This document shows positions 1-10,033 of a DNA stretch of 64,000 bases, piece after piece (the first letter of the stretch is position 1; each line of letters opens with the position of its first letter). This DNA is from Algicella marina (GTDB taxonomy: Bacteria; Pseudomonadota; Alphaproteobacteria; Rhodobacterales; Rhodobacteraceae), in NCBI RefSeq assembly GCF_009931615.1, contig NZ_CP046620.1:1875501-1939500 (forward strand), read 5' to 3'. The notes under the pieces were generated by a model. The model saw only the letters and a list, made by a program, of their open reading frames with translations. It searched no databases and was not told where the DNA came from. A program made the translations under genes and the position numbers.

Positions 1-926
1 TCGGCAAGCGCGATACCTTCTAGGCAGGCCAATTCCACTTCCTCGCGCACAGCAAGGCTGAGCGCTACGGCATCGGGCCCCGCGCCCGGCGTCTCTATAC
101 GGACGGCGGCATCATCAACCATCAATCGGGCGCGGTGGGCAAGGCTGGCGATCCGGGCAATGCGGTGCAGCTGAGCCTCACCCGGTGTATCCGCCGCGCT
201 GACGGCTCGACGGACTTCTTCTGCCAAGGCCTCCAGCCCGCCGGTCTGCACGGCGGCATAGCGCCAGACGCCGCCCTGGAAATGTGGTTCTCGCAGGTAG
301 TCGCCCGCCGCCCCAAGAACCTCTGCCGTGACGCCGCTGAAATCATAGGAACCCGAGGCGGTGGCCCGCATGCCGGAAGTGTCCCACGCGGTGGCATCAG
401 CGCGCTCTGGGTTTCGAACCTCCGCAATGGCGAGGCGAAGGCCGTCAAAAGCTGTCGCCGTGACCACAGCGTAACTGACCGAGCCGATTCCAGAAGCAAA
501 ACGCTTGCCTCCAGCAAGTCGGACACGACCGTCGAGTTCAGCGTCGATACGCACCGGCTGGTCACCGTCGGCCCCCCAGACGCCGTAGATTGCCCCATGC
601 CGTGCGGCAGCGGAGTGGCGCTCCACTTGCGCCGGGGTGCCATAAAGATGCAGAAGTTTAAGCGCATTCATATGCCCTTCCGCCAAACGCCCGACAGACA
701 GGCTGGCGCGGCCGATGCGGCGCAGCAACGTGGCGTGCTCCTGCGCCTCCGCTGGAGTGGCAGCGGACGTGCACAGGCGATCCAAGATACCAGACGACGC
801 GAGACGGTGCATATCGCCTGACAGGTCGCGGTGGCCGGCATCGGCCTCCACTACTCCGGCTGCAACAGCCTTGAGGGCACCGGCTTCGGTCAGCGACCGT
901 GTCTCTCTTGCGGGCGCATTTGTCAT
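1..926 (-). CDS. acyl-CoA dehydrogenase-like protein (3' end beyond window)
   Basis: An open frame reads from an ATG at 926 to the window edge without a stop (about 308 residues seen). It resembles the acyl-CoA dehydrogenase fold: a helical N-terminal part, a central beta domain around residues 110-200 (it reads GKRFASGIGSVSYAVV, then AWDTSGMRATASGSYDF) and the start of the C-terminal helical domain. The ATG overlaps the stop of the glycosyltransferase before it (ATGA), so the two are translationally coupled. From memory, acyl-CoA dehydrogenase homologues sit beside GT2 enzymes, PIG-L deacetylases and methyltransferases in a conserved alphaproteobacterial cluster of unknown product. This suggests a role in modifying a surface or secondary metabolite rather than beta-oxidation. 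The catalytic Glu cannot be judged because the C-terminus is missing. Confidence 0.7.
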   Translation of the reverse strand, partial: MTNAPARETRSLTEAGALKAVAAGVVEADAGHRDLSGDMHRLASSGILDRLCTSAATPAEAQEHATLLRRIGRASLSVGRLAEGHMNALKLLHLYGTPAQVERHSAAARHGAIYGVWGADGDQPVRIDAELDGRVRLAGGKRFASGIGSVSYAVVTATAFDGLRLAIAEVRNPERADATAWDTSGMRATASGSYDFSGVTAEVLGAAGDYLREPHFQGGVWRYAAVQTGGLEALAEEVRRAVSAADTPGEAQLHRIARIASLAHRARLMVDDAAVRIETPGAGPDAVALSLAVREEVELACLEGIALA

Positions 927-1960
927 GCTGTCAGCCTTTCCGTGTCGAACTGCGCTGCCGAAACCGCCGAAGCCAGCAAAGGCATTTCGCGTTCCACATC
1001 CGACAGCCGCATTCGGATGGGCTCCAGTCCGCTTAATTGCGCGTCGATCTCAGCCACTTGCGGAGCATCGGGGCCAAACTGCGCAACACGATCCCGTCGC
1101 TCCTGCCGAAGCCGCAAGCGCAGGACTGTTCTAGCGGCAGGTTCTAGCGCGCTGTCCGCCAGCGGATCGCGGTCGGCGATGCGTCTCGCCAGCGCTTCGG
1201 CCATGCCGCCGGGTGCACGCCCATCCAGCCGGCAAGAGGTTGACACCCGCGCCGCCGGGCTGTGCCGCACTCGCCAGCCGCGGTCCTCTGCCGCTTCGGC
1301 AAACGCTCGATCCTCGCAGCTCGGCAGAGCCGGAATACCGCCGGTATCGGCATAGAGTGGCATCCGGAAAGCAAGGCTGGCGCCGGATGCTCCAAGTCCA
1401 CAAGGGGCGGGGTCGTGTGTGAGAGGATAGATCAGCGCGCGGAGCGCGAGGGTAAGCGCAATATACTCGCCCTCAGCCGCGCCGCGCTGCGAGATGATCG
1501 GTGGCAATCGTGTGAATTCTCGGGCATCGGGGATCACAGATCCGCAGATCAGGTCGGCATGCTTCAGCTCTGCCAGGTTTGCGTCCAGCCAGTTGGGAAA
1601 GACCCGGCTGTCCGCGTCGGTAGTCAGCACCACGCCTTGGCGGGTGAGCCGGCGCGCTGCGGCGGCGACTGCCTGCCGCCGCACCGCTCCGACACCCTCC
1701 GGAGGGGTTTCTGCCAAATCCAGCAGAAGCCCGGCCGTGCCCGTCGCCGTGAACCATTCGCCCGCATAAGAAAAGGTCGCGTCGTCCGAGCCATTGACGA
1801 CCAGAACTATCCCGCCCCGCCCCCGCAGGGCGGTGCGCACCGCTTGGAGGCAGTGCACGATCCGCTCCGCCTCGTTGCGGGCCGGAATGGTGATCGCAGC
1901 AGGCCACGGCGTATCATTGCCAAAGGCAAGGCAGCGCCTGGCAAAGGGCCGTCGGATCAT
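923..1960 (-). CDS. glycosyltransferase family 2
   Basis: 345 residues. The N-terminal GT-A domain starts with [14 protein letters not shown] and has the metal/nucleotide-binding DxD-like motif in [13 protein letters not shown] near residue 115. An acceptor-side segment follows ([18 protein letters not shown], the usual ED motif near residue 220). The last 90 residues are Arg-rich and helical, with no membrane segment, so the enzyme is probably cytoplasmic or peripheral. The start overlaps the catalase stop (ATGA) and the stop overlaps the acyl-CoA dehydrogenase start, so it sits in the middle of a coupled operon. Donor and acceptor sugars cannot be told from sequence. Confidence 0.85.
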   Translation of the reverse strand: MIRRPFARRCLAFGNDTPWPAAITIPARNEAERIVHCLQAVRTALRGRGGIVLVVNGSDDATFSYAGEWFTATGTAGLLLDLAETPPEGVGAVRRQAVAAAARRLTRQGVVLTTDADSRVFPNWLDANLAELKHADLICGSVIPDAREFTRLPPIISQRGAAEGEYIALTLALRALIYPLTHDPAPCGLGASGASLAFRMPLYADTGGIPALPSCEDRAFAEAAEDRGWRVRHSPAARVSTSCRLDGRAPGGMAEALARRIADRDPLADSALEPAARTVLRLRLRQERRDRVAQFGPDAPQVAEIDAQLSGLEPIRMRLSDVEREMPLLASAVSAAQFDTERLTA

Positions 1961-4008
1961 GCCGCCCGATCCCAGAAGCGCAGGTCCTTGCAGGCCGCGA
2001 TGAAGTCCTCCGGCGCACCTTCGAGCACGAAAACGCCGTCATCGGGCTCGTCTGGCACCGCGGACGACCAGAAAGCGGATTTCGCTTCGGCCGTCAGGGC
2101 AATGAACTTCTTGTGCGCAAAAGCGTCGGCCAAGAAACTGCGTGCCCCATGCATGCCCGCCAACTTCGCCGCGCCGTCCTCGGACGCCAGGATTGCCACC
2201 GCGTCGAAAAGGACAGACGGTGCACCGTCCAGCTTTTCGTCCGCCTCGATGGTCTTGCCACGAGCCGTCGTAATACCGCCGACTTTTTCGGCCACGACCG
2301 TCACCTGGGCGCCCGCAGCTTCGGCTGCCGATTTCAGCGCGTCGAAGGCTCCGCCGTCGATGCCATCGGTGAGAAGCACACCCAATTTGCGGCCGGCAAA
2401 GGTTTCGGGCGGGTTGGCGAGGATGCTGAGCGCGGGGGACACCTCGGTCTCTATCACCTCGCGCGCAGGCTCGGCGGGGGCAGGCATTTCAGGCAAGCCC
2501 AACCCTTCGGCAACCATCTGGGCCAGATCCTCGTCGACGACGATCAGGTGGCCGACCATTCGCTTGCGGATTGCAAGTCGCTCGACCTTGGAAAGTTCAA
2601 AGATGAAGGCGTCTGCGATGTGCCCCTTCTCGATATCCGTCTGGCTGAGGTAGAACTGACGCGCCTGACTGTAATGGTCAGCGAAGGTTTCCGAACGAAC
2701 ACGTTGCTTAGTCCCCGCCTCTTCGGCCGGGTAGGATGTGAAACCGCGCTCGGGGTCCTCGCGCGGGCCCTCGCCAAAGCTGTTCGGCTCGTAGTTCACG
2801 CGGCCCTTCGGGTTGTGCATCGCCATGTGCCCGTCCTGCTGCAGGTGTGCGAATGGGCATTTCGGGGCATTTATCGGAATGTGGTTGAAGTTGGGGCTGC
2901 CGAGGCGCTTGAGCTGTGTGTCAAGGTAGGAGAAGTTCCGCCCTTGCAGGAGGGGGTCGTTGGAATGGTCGATCCCGGGGACGATGTTGCCCGTCTGGAA
3001 GGCGACCTGCTCGGTTTCGGCAAAGAAGTTGTCGACCATGCGATTCAGCGTCATCGTTCCAACGATGCGCACCGGAACAAGTTCCTCTGGGATGATCTTG
3101 GTTGCATCCAGCACATCGAAATCGAAGCTTTCGGCGAAATCATCATCGAAGACCTGAAGACCGAGATCCCACTGAGGATTATTGCCTCTCCCAATTGCAT
3201 CCCAAAGGTCGCGGCGGTGGAAGTCGGGATCTGCGCCGTTGATCTTGACCGCCTCATCCCAAAGAACTGACTGCATACCCTGTTTCGGCTTCCAGTGAAA
3301 TTTCACGAAGGTGGATTTTCCCTCGGCATTTACCAGCCGGAAGGTATGCACGCCGAAGCCTTCCATGAAGCGGAACGAGCGCGGGATGGTCCGATCGGAC
3401 ATGATCCACATCGCCATATGGATCGATTCTGGCATCAGCGAAATGAAGTCCCAGAAATTGTCATGGGCCGTCTGCGCCTGCGGAAAGCCGCGGTCGGGCT
3501 CCTGCTTGGCGGCGTGGATCAGGTCGGGGAACTTGATTGCATCCTGAATGAAAAACACGGGGATGTTGTTGCCGACGAGGTCCCAGTTGCCTTCCTTGGT
3601 GTAGAACTTCACTGCGAACCCGCGAACGTCGCGAGCCAGATCCGGTGAACCCTTGTTGCCGGCAACGGTGGAAAAGCGCACGAAGACGTCGGTCTTCTCG
3701 CCCACCTCGGTTAGTATGCTGGCCCGGGTAAGGTCGCTGAGATCCTCGGTCAGCTCGAAAGTACCGTGGGCGCCGTAACCTCGGGCGTGCACGACACGCT
3801 CGGGGATGCGTTCGTGGTCGAAGTGAAACATTTTCTCGCGGAAGACCTGATCTTCAAGCAGGTGCGGGCCGCGCTCTCCCACCTTTAGCGTGTTCTGATC
3901 GTCCGAGATCGGCATGCCGACCTGCGTCGTCATCGTCTCATAATTGTCTTCGGCAACTTGGTGAGTCTCGCCGGCATTGCCTTTGCGGGTGTTGCTGTCA
4001 TCTTTCAT
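1957..4008 (-). CDS. katE: large-subunit heme catalase (clade 2, HPII-type)
   Basis: 683 residues, the length of large-subunit catalases. It dismutes hydrogen peroxide in the cytoplasm. The distal heme His lies in [16 protein letters not shown] (about residue 73), the distal Asn in [14 protein letters not shown], and the proximal heme Tyr in the region [15 protein letters not shown]. Residues from about 525 form the flavodoxin-like C-terminal domain of this clade (starting [15 protein letters not shown]). An AAAGGGA ribosome site precedes the ATG. It is unusual that the catalase lies inside a chain of glycosyltransferase genes and is coupled to the next one by an ATGA overlap, which points to co-expression of peroxide defence with synthesis of a surface glycan. 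Confidence 0.96.
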   Translation of the reverse strand: MKDDSNTRKGNAGETHQVAEDNYETMTTQVGMPISDDQNTLKVGERGPHLLEDQVFREKMFHFDHERIPERVVHARGYGAHGTFELTEDLSDLTRASILTEVGEKTDVFVRFSTVAGNKGSPDLARDVRGFAVKFYTKEGNWDLVGNNIPVFFIQDAIKFPDLIHAAKQEPDRGFPQAQTAHDNFWDFISLMPESIHMAMWIMSDRTIPRSFRFMEGFGVHTFRLVNAEGKSTFVKFHWKPKQGMQSVLWDEAVKINGADPDFHRRDLWDAIGRGNNPQWDLGLQVFDDDFAESFDFDVLDATKIIPEELVPVRIVGTMTLNRMVDNFFAETEQVAFQTGNIVPGIDHSNDPLLQGRNFSYLDTQLKRLGSPNFNHIPINAPKCPFAHLQQDGHMAMHNPKGRVNYEPNSFGEGPREDPERGFTSYPAEEAGTKQRVRSETFADHYSQARQFYLSQTDIEKGHIADAFIFELSKVERLAIRKRMVGHLIVVDEDLAQMVAEGLGLPEMPAPAEPAREVIETEVSPALSILANPPETFAGRKLGVLLTDGIDGGAFDALKSAAEAAGAQVTVVAEKVGGITTARGKTIEADEKLDGAPSVLFDAVAILASEDGAAKLAGMHGARSFLADAFAHKKFIALTAEAKSAFWSSAVPDEPDDGVFVLEGAPEDFIAACKDLRFWDRAA

Positions 4009-4026
4009 GGTGATCCCTTTCGGTTT

Positions 4027-5067
4027 TCAGTCTTGCATTGCTTGGGTTCGGGGTTGGTTGGCCGTGGTGGAACGCAGTAGAGCCGCCCATTGACCGGCCA
4101 CGTGGGACAGCCGGAACTCTGGCCGCGCGGTAGCAAGCGGACGCAGGCCGATGACGTCACGCCAATCGGCGATCCGGGCCGCGATGGACTCGGGATCGCC
4201 GGTGTCGATGCACTGGCCTCGATCAGAGGCGACCTCGTCGTTCGCGCCAAGTCCCCGGTGCAGTAACGCCGGGCAGCCGACGGCATTGGCCTCGGCAATC
4301 ACCAGCCCGAATGTCTCGGCAAAGTGGTCCTGTGGGTAGAACAGGCAGAGCGCCCGGCGCATCCAGCCGATCAAACCGCGCTGGTCGAGGCGCCCGAGAG
4401 GGATCACACCGCTCGGCACCGGTCCCGTCGGCCAGCAGAGGTAACCCGGGTCCGCCACGGCGAGGCGCAGAGACGGCATGCGATCCTTCAACACGTTGAA
4501 CCGACGAAACACCTGAGCAAGCCCTTTGTGCGGCGAGGAAGCGAAGAGCAGCAGGTCAGGATCACGGGGCGTGTTGTCCGGGACAAGATCGTCAGCGATA
4601 GGGTTGTGGATGTAGTTAATGGCGGGCGCATCGGAGCCGAGAAAGCCCCGCAGCCATTCCGCTTGGGCAGCAGACACACACACCACCTCCACTCCGGCGC
4701 GGCGAAGCCCTGGAGCCAGAGCCCGGTTGTGACGACCGGGAAATACGTGCTGCCAAACCACGACCCTCGAACCGGGGTTCAGCCGCGCCAGCTTTTGCGC
4801 GACCTTCCACGAATTGACCACGACGATGACTTCAGGCGCTTCCGGAAGTGGGCGCTTGATGTCAAACTGCCCATAATGGACGCCTCCGAAGATAGCTTCT
4901 GGCCCCTGACGCGCGGTTTGGCGCACGGTGACGCGGGTATGGGGGGCTAGGCTTCCAGCGATGCGTGCCAGAGTTGCCTCGGTACCGCCAAGCCCTCTCA
5001 AATGCCCCGGCAACGCGCTGTAGGCACGGGGCGCGAGTGTATCGACGAAGGTGATTCCGCCGCTCAC
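4027..5067 (-). CDS. glycosyltransferase family 4 (GT-B)
   Basis: 346 residues. A GT-B enzyme: the N-terminal domain has the GGTEATLARIAGSL loop (residues 27-40). The C-terminal nucleotide-sugar site has SPHKGLAQVFRRF and the EX7E-type motif FAETFGLVIAEANAVGCP, typical of retaining family 4 enzymes. No membrane span is visible. The start is a GTG that overlaps the stop of the upstream GT2 gene (GTGA), so it is translationally coupled. It is followed after 18 bp by katE. Confidence 0.85.
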   Translation of the reverse strand: MSGGITFVDTLAPRAYSALPGHLRGLGGTEATLARIAGSLAPHTRVTVRQTARQGPEAIFGGVHYGQFDIKRPLPEAPEVIVVVNSWKVAQKLARLNPGSRVVVWQHVFPGRHNRALAPGLRRAGVEVVCVSAAQAEWLRGFLGSDAPAINYIHNPIADDLVPDNTPRDPDLLLFASSPHKGLAQVFRRFNVLKDRMPSLRLAVADPGYLCWPTGPVPSGVIPLGRLDQRGLIGWMRRALCLFYPQDHFAETFGLVIAEANAVGCPALLHRGLGANDEVASDRGQCIDTGDPESIAARIADWRDVIGLRPLATARPEFRLSHVAGQWAALLRSTTANQPRTQAMQD

Positions 5068-5975
5068 GCCACCCTCCCCTCGAGCCGGGCCATCCGGCTG
5101 AGCGCACTGCGGTCGCAGAGAGACGGGTCGGTGCAGGAGCGGATACTGACGCCGGACAGATCAATCGGCACCGGATCGACCTCACGCGTTGCGAACCAGC
5201 GGCCCACCGCGTCCCAGACCCGCTGGCGATCCGCGACACGCAGCGGGCTGTCATAATCGGTCGCCCCTGACTGGGTAAGGCTGTCCGGGGTCTCGATCTT
5301 TGTCAGCAGAATCTCGGGAATGACCCAAAGCACCTCACCCGCCATGATAAGCCGGTTTCGGAACTCCCTGTCCTCCTCGATGCAGTCCGAGAACCCGCCC
5401 AGCCGTTCAAAGACCGAGCGATGGAAAAGGCCGGAATTTACGTGCGTCCAGTCCCCTGGCACCCCGGCGGCCATCTGCAGGTTGGGGAAGAAGTCGTCAA
5501 CGAGGCTCAGGGTGCGGCGGATCTCGACCCTTTCACCATCGGGCAGGATCAATTCGTGATGGGTCAGAACGCCGCCCACTTGAATGGTGGTTTCAGGCTC
5601 GCGACCCGCAAGACGCCAATTGAGGCACGGATGCGCGCCAATGGTTTCGTTCCCGATCACACGCGCCTGCCGCGTGACCTTGTCGCGGTGCGGGATATCG
5701 TCGGAATCATGGAAAGTGATCGCGTCCGCCGTACTCAGCGCGATGCCTACATTCTTAGCCTGCGCGGTGCCGACATTCTCGGCGAGACTGACACCAACAA
5801 AGCGCGGATGCTTTGCGTAGCGCGCGATTATTGACCCGGTTTCGTCGCGCGATCCATCGTCAACAACCATGACCGTGGTTTGAGGATGCGACTGGCCCAG
5901 CGCTGCATCGATGGCCTGAGGCAGAATGTGGGCGCGATTATAGGTCGGAATGACGATCGTCACGCTCGGTATCAT
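5064..5975 (-). CDS. glycosyltransferase family 2
   Basis: Soluble GT2 enzyme of 303 residues. It opens with MIPSVTIVIPTYNRAHILP and has VMVVDDGSRDETGSI (nucleotide-binding DD) and a DxD-like FHDSDDIPHRDK around residue 95. I chose the ATG at 5975 because a GAGGAG ribosome site lies about 8 bases before it. A second in-frame ATG at 5990 overlaps the stop of the previous gene and could be used by coupling. It sits between the membrane GT2 gene upstream and the GT4 gene downstream. Substrate unknown. Confidence 0.85.
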   Translation of the reverse strand: MIPSVTIVIPTYNRAHILPQAIDAALGQSHPQTTVMVVDDGSRDETGSIIARYAKHPRFVGVSLAENVGTAQAKNVGIALSTADAITFHDSDDIPHRDKVTRQARVIGNETIGAHPCLNWRLAGREPETTIQVGGVLTHHELILPDGERVEIRRTLSLVDDFFPNLQMAAGVPGDWTHVNSGLFHRSVFERLGGFSDCIEEDREFRNRLIMAGEVLWVIPEILLTKIETPDSLTQSGATDYDSPLRVADRQRVWDAVGRWFATREVDPVPIDLSGVSIRSCTDPSLCDRSALSRMARLEGRVA

Positions 5976-5986
5976 TTGGGCTCTCC

Positions 5987-7435
5987 TCATGCAGGGTAAA
6001 GGGCGGTGCGGTAGGCAACCAGGCGTCGCCGTGTGGCAAGTGTCAGCGGATAAGGCAGGGCGATAAGGACGGCGCCGAGGGTGCCAGCGGCCGGCATTTG
6101 CGGGACGATCAGCAGAGCGGTGCCGGCAAGAGCGAGTGCAGGCAGCATAAGTCCGACAGCATCCGTGGCCTGGTTCACATCCTTGGAAGTCCGCTGGAAA
6201 CTGCCGGACCGGCCGAGAAGCGCGTCCACTGTCCCAAGCGCCGAAGGTAGGATCATCGCAACCCGCGCCGTCAGAGCTACGTGCAGTGCCTTCAGTGGCG
6301 GGCGACCGCTGATGACCATTCCAACGACCATGGGCAGGCAGACTGACAAGTAGACCAAGACCAAGCCGATACCAGACAGTGTCACCAGATGGCGGCTAGC
6401 CTCCTCCTGATGGCTCAGAGCAAGCGCGACTCCGCCGCCGATCAGCCCGGCGGCACAGGGGAGTGCTAGGTTCGCCCAAGCAGTGAGCTGCGCGAAAACC
6501 TGGAGCGTCGCACGGGCCGGAAGGCCGTCCAGATTACCGCAGACCGTGTCCGTGTTGCCCGCAGCCCAACGGTACCGCTGCAGGCTGAGACCGCCAAGGT
6601 CGAGAGGCAGCAAGCCGCGTCCAACGATCCGGTCCACGAACCGCCCGCGATAGCCCATTTGACAAAGGCGCAAACCAAGCTCCGCATCCTCGGTGATGGT
6701 CCGACCGCTCCAGCCGCCGGCGGCTTCGAGCGCGTTTCGACTGATTACGCTGAGCGTACCGGTCAACAGCATCGCGCCCGCCAAGTCCGCATGCCGAGCG
6801 TGGCGCAGGAAATAGTCCGCCAATTCAAGTGACAACCCCTGCGCCGCCCCCCCGTCGCCGCGGTAGGCCTGCGGGAACTGGACGAAGTCCGCATTGTCGC
6901 GTCGAAGTTCGTGCTCCGCAATGGCGAGGAAATCCGGCGCAACCTCATAGTCGGCATCTACAACGACGACATGGGTCACCGCAGGAGCGGTCCGTGCAAG
7001 TGCGATATTGAGCGCTCCAGCTTTAGCCCCAGTGACGCCCTCTTCATGATAGAACCGAAATTTTGGGCCGAGCGCGTCGCAGAGCGCCGCAATCGGGCGC
7101 CAGAGGACCGGATCGGAGGTGTTGTTGTCGAGCACGATGACCTCAAACTCCGGGGCGCCAACCTGCGACGCGAGGGCCCGCAGCGTCCGCTCTACAACAG
7201 CGGGTGGCTCATCATGGGTCGCCACGTGGACCGAGAACTGCAGCCGACGCCGCACAGCCAGCGACGGCACGACGGAGTGACTAGCTCTGAGGCCTAGTCC
7301 AGCATGGAGGTTGATCGCCCCTAGTATGGCCTGAATCACCGCGGCAAGTGCGATCGCCGGTATTGCAAAGGCGGGCAGCAGGACGGCCAGCGCTGTCATT
7401 GCGATGAATACGCCTCGGCCATCGGGTCTTAACAT
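5987..7435 (-). CDS. membrane-bound processive-type glycosyltransferase family 2
   Basis: 482 residues, the first gene of the glycan/katE operon as far as seen. Two hydrophobic segments lie at residues 10-42. The GT2 domain follows (EVIVLDNNTSDPVLW, then VVVDADYEVAPDF with the DxD) with ITEDAELGLRLCQMGY and the acceptor motif QRYRWAAGN, a Q(Q/R)xRW motif as in cellulose synthase-like enzymes. The C-terminal third holds several membrane spans. This layout fits a synthase that polymerises or exports a polysaccharide or glycolipid at the inner membrane. The product is unknown. Confidence 0.87.
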   Translation of the reverse strand: MLRPDGRGVFIAMTALAVLLPAFAIPAIALAAVIQAILGAINLHAGLGLRASHSVVPSLAVRRRLQFSVHVATHDEPPAVVERTLRALASQVGAPEFEVIVLDNNTSDPVLWRPIAALCDALGPKFRFYHEEGVTGAKAGALNIALARTAPAVTHVVVVDADYEVAPDFLAIAEHELRRDNADFVQFPQAYRGDGGAAQGLSLELADYFLRHARHADLAGAMLLTGTLSVISRNALEAAGGWSGRTITEDAELGLRLCQMGYRGRFVDRIVGRGLLPLDLGGLSLQRYRWAAGNTDTVCGNLDGLPARATLQVFAQLTAWANLALPCAAGLIGGGVALALSHQEEASRHLVTLSGIGLVLVYLSVCLPMVVGMVISGRPPLKALHVALTARVAMILPSALGTVDALLGRSGSFQRTSKDVNQATDAVGLMLPALALAGTALLIVPQMPAAGTLGAVLIALPYPLTLATRRRLVAYRTALYPA

Positions 7436-7689
7436 GGGTAGCTTCCTTACCTGACAAGTCGCTCTCCGGACTGCATGTCAGGAGAACCACGAGCTCGAGT
7501 CTTTGGTTCCCGCAACATTTGTTATCCCGCGCGACCATTTCGGCGCGCCCAACGCCTCCGGAACAGTCAACGCAGAACGCCAGCTGAACCCGCCGTTCGT
7601 GCTATGCGACGCGCGAAAAGACGAAACTGTGGATACGGGGACTGCGGTGGGGAGGCTTTAATTTTGAGCCGACAGTGGCAGTGTCCTCC

Positions 7690-8545
7690 CGGATGCGGTC
7701 CGGGTTGTTTTCGATGACCGAAATCCGCGCGCCCCGCGCCAGCAGTATTTGCAGGGCCGTCTGACCAAACCGCCCAAAGCCGATCATCAGGACCTGCCCG
7801 TGCAAGCCGTTTGGCGGCGATCAGGATGAGTGCCGTGAACGCATGAACAGGATCACGACAGTCGAGAAGATCGCATTTTCGCGCGCATCGATGACGTCTA
7901 CCGCCACCGCCGCCGTGTAGAGCGCGAAGGCAAACTCGCCGCCCTGCGCGAAAATGTAGGTGCGGCGCAAGGCGGGCAGATTGGCCCCGTCGAAGGTCCG
8001 TGCCGTGGCATAGATAGCCATCGCCTTGACCAGCACATAGACCACCAGCACGAGTACGATCAAGAGATCCTCGAATTGCAGGATCGAGACGGACTTCTGA
8101 CTTTCATGGCTTGCGATCTCGCCGCCCTCCAGCAAGGTCGACATGATGATGGAGGTGGAGGACAGCACGAAACGGCCGCGGCGATGGCGGCCGTCAGCGG
8201 CGGCAGACTGAACACCACCACGCCCGCCAGCGTTGGTAAGGCAATCGCAAGGCTCACCTGCACCAGCCCCAGTCCGAAGATCTGCCCCCCGCATCGCCCA
8301 GAGCTTCCGCGTTCGCAATGCCAGCCCGATGACGAACAGGAACATCACTACACCAAGCTCGGCCAAAAGCAGGATCGTGTCAGGGTCGGTAAACAGACCC
8401 AACACCGATGGCCCGACCAGAGGCCCGGCAGCGAAATACTCCAGCAAAGACCCCTGCCCCAGCCGCTGGAAGAGCGGCGCAGCAATCACCGCGTCCCCCA
8501 TCAACGCGACCGCCGGGTCAATAACGAGCCCATAACGCTCTGAGG
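7690..8545 (-). pseudogene. Kef-type cation/proton antiporter, degraded
   Basis: Fragments of one KefB/KefC-type protein lie in order but in different frames. The N-terminal transport part (FAAGPLVGPSVLGLFTDPD, then LGVVMFLFVIGLALR) starts without an ATG. A frame change near 8270 and back near 8170 spans the segment LAIALPTLAGVVVFSLPPL. The loop after FEDLLIVLVLVV has lost the residues expected of this family. The TrkA-N nucleotide-binding start (QVLMIGFGRFGQTALQILLA, from about 7805) is in another frame again and stops early. At least three frame breaks and a deletion mean it is not functional. Confidence 0.85.
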
Positions 8546-8690
8546 CCGTTGGCTCTTCCTTCTATAATTGCGTCGTGGGCGGGCCGTATCGCCGGGCGTC
8601 GTTTCCATTGTGCTGCCTGCCGCCGGAGCAATTCGGCAGCGGGCGATGGTAGCTCTGGTCCCGGCGGTTTCCGCCGATTGCCAAGGGTCG

Positions 8691-9947
8691 TCAGGTCTTG
8701 GGCTGGCGCAACACGTCGTGCCATTCCGGATGGCGGTCGAACTGCGCCTTCGCAAATGGACAAAGCGGTATGAGGATGACGCTGTCCCGCCGCGCATCCT
8801 CGACCGCTTGGCGCACGAGCCGTTCTCCCACCTTGCGTCCCCGCAAGGCGGCGGGTACTTCGGTGTGGTCGATGATGATCTGGCTTTTGCCGACGCGGCT
8901 GTAAGTCATCTCGGCCTCGACGCCATCGACGACAAGCTTGTATCGCCCCTTCGAGGGCCCGTCTTCCTGCTCGACCGTGCCATCCGCAATCGAGGCCGCA
9001 AGCGTCGGTGCGGCTGTCGGCGCGCGCACTTGGCGCGGTTGCCCCTGCGCACATTCCAGAAGATCGCGGTCCCATTTGCCGAGGTCGGCGGCGGCCTCAT
9101 AGGTGGAGGTAAGGAAAGCCATCAAAGCCTCGTCGGGATCGGCCGCAGCCTGCACGGCATCGTAGGGCAGCATGAACTCCGACAGATCCTCATGCCAAAA
9201 CGCGGCCTCGGGCCGGACCGTCGCGGCACGATATGCCGCCGGGGTCGGGTAGGCGTAGGCATAGAAGGCAGGATAGTCGATACCGTTCCCCCCCGGCCAA
9301 AACCCCGCCGAAGAGACTTCGCGGTCATAGGCTTCCTGCGCCACGTTGTCTGGCAGCGACGGGATCCCGGCAGGGTGGAGAGGCGCGCGCCGCCCCGAAA
9401 AACGGGTCACGGCGAGATCAAGCGCGCCCCAGAAGAGGTGAACGGGGCTGGCCTTGCCCAGGAACCCGGTGCGGAACCTGTTCATGACCCTGTCCATTGC
9501 CACCAGCGCCTGATGGTATCGCTGCACAGCATCCCGGTCATAGGGGCGGTCGCGATGATCCTCGCTGAACGGGACGGGGTGCGGTACCTCGTTCGGGGTG
9601 TCGTTGAAGGTCGGTGTGCCACCGAGATCGGCAATCATTCGCACGAAGCTCGTGCGAAACTCTGCAACCGTCGACGGTCCCAGCGCGAACCTCGCTTCGC
9701 GGCCGTTTCCGCAGCTGCCGATGATCTTATGTTCGCGGAAATCGAACCTGATCTCCATGCCCGCACCATCGGGGATGGGCGAGGAGGTCAGCCCGGTCGG
9801 CGTGACATAAAAGGTCGCGTTCCAAGAGTGGTTGAGCCAGGGCGTATGTGCCAGCCGGTACTTTCCGACGATCTGCAGATATAGGTGCAGGGCGGAACAA
9901 GTCTCGCGCCATCCGAGGTAGTCCAGTCGGGGCCAATCGGTGCTCAT
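8691..9947 (-). CDS. DUF5996-like protein fused to a GNAT-type acetyltransferase domain
   Basis: 418 residues in two parts. Residues 1 to about 310 match what I know of DUF5996: the opening WPRLDYLGWRETCSALHLYL, then LAHTPWLNHSWNATFYVTP, HLFWGALDLAVTRFSGR and GFWPGGNGIDYPAFYAYAYP. Its function is unknown. Residues about 330-418 resemble the short COG2388 (YjdJ-like) acetyltransferases: YKLVVDGVEAEMTYSR, then VPAALRGRKVGERLVRQAVE (the acetyl-CoA loop) and LCPFAKAQFDRHPEW at the end. Both parts usually occur as separate proteins. It stands alone, next to the broken Kef gene and the pirin gene. Confidence 0.8.
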   Translation of the reverse strand: MSTDWPRLDYLGWRETCSALHLYLQIVGKYRLAHTPWLNHSWNATFYVTPTGLTSSPIPDGAGMEIRFDFREHKIIGSCGNGREARFALGPSTVAEFRTSFVRMIADLGGTPTFNDTPNEVPHPVPFSEDHRDRPYDRDAVQRYHQALVAMDRVMNRFRTGFLGKASPVHLFWGALDLAVTRFSGRRAPLHPAGIPSLPDNVAQEAYDREVSSAGFWPGGNGIDYPAFYAYAYPTPAAYRAATVRPEAAFWHEDLSEFMLPYDAVQAAADPDEALMAFLTSTYEAAADLGKWDRDLLECAQGQPRQVRAPTAAPTLAASIADGTVEQEDGPSKGRYKLVVDGVEAEMTYSRVGKSQIIIDHTEVPAALRGRKVGERLVRQAVEDARRDSVILIPLCPFAKAQFDRHPEWHDVLRQPKT

Positions 9948-10033
9948 TTCGGCTCGCCTCCATCCAGCATCGCTCCCCTGGCAGAGCGGGTCATGGGGTT
10001 GGGAGCCCCCCTTTTGCGTCCCAGCATTACCGA

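Noticed and set aside
8568-9884. A 438-codon plus-strand frame opposite the DUF5996 fusion
   Set aside because: Shadow of the minus-strand gene, which has recognisable domains.
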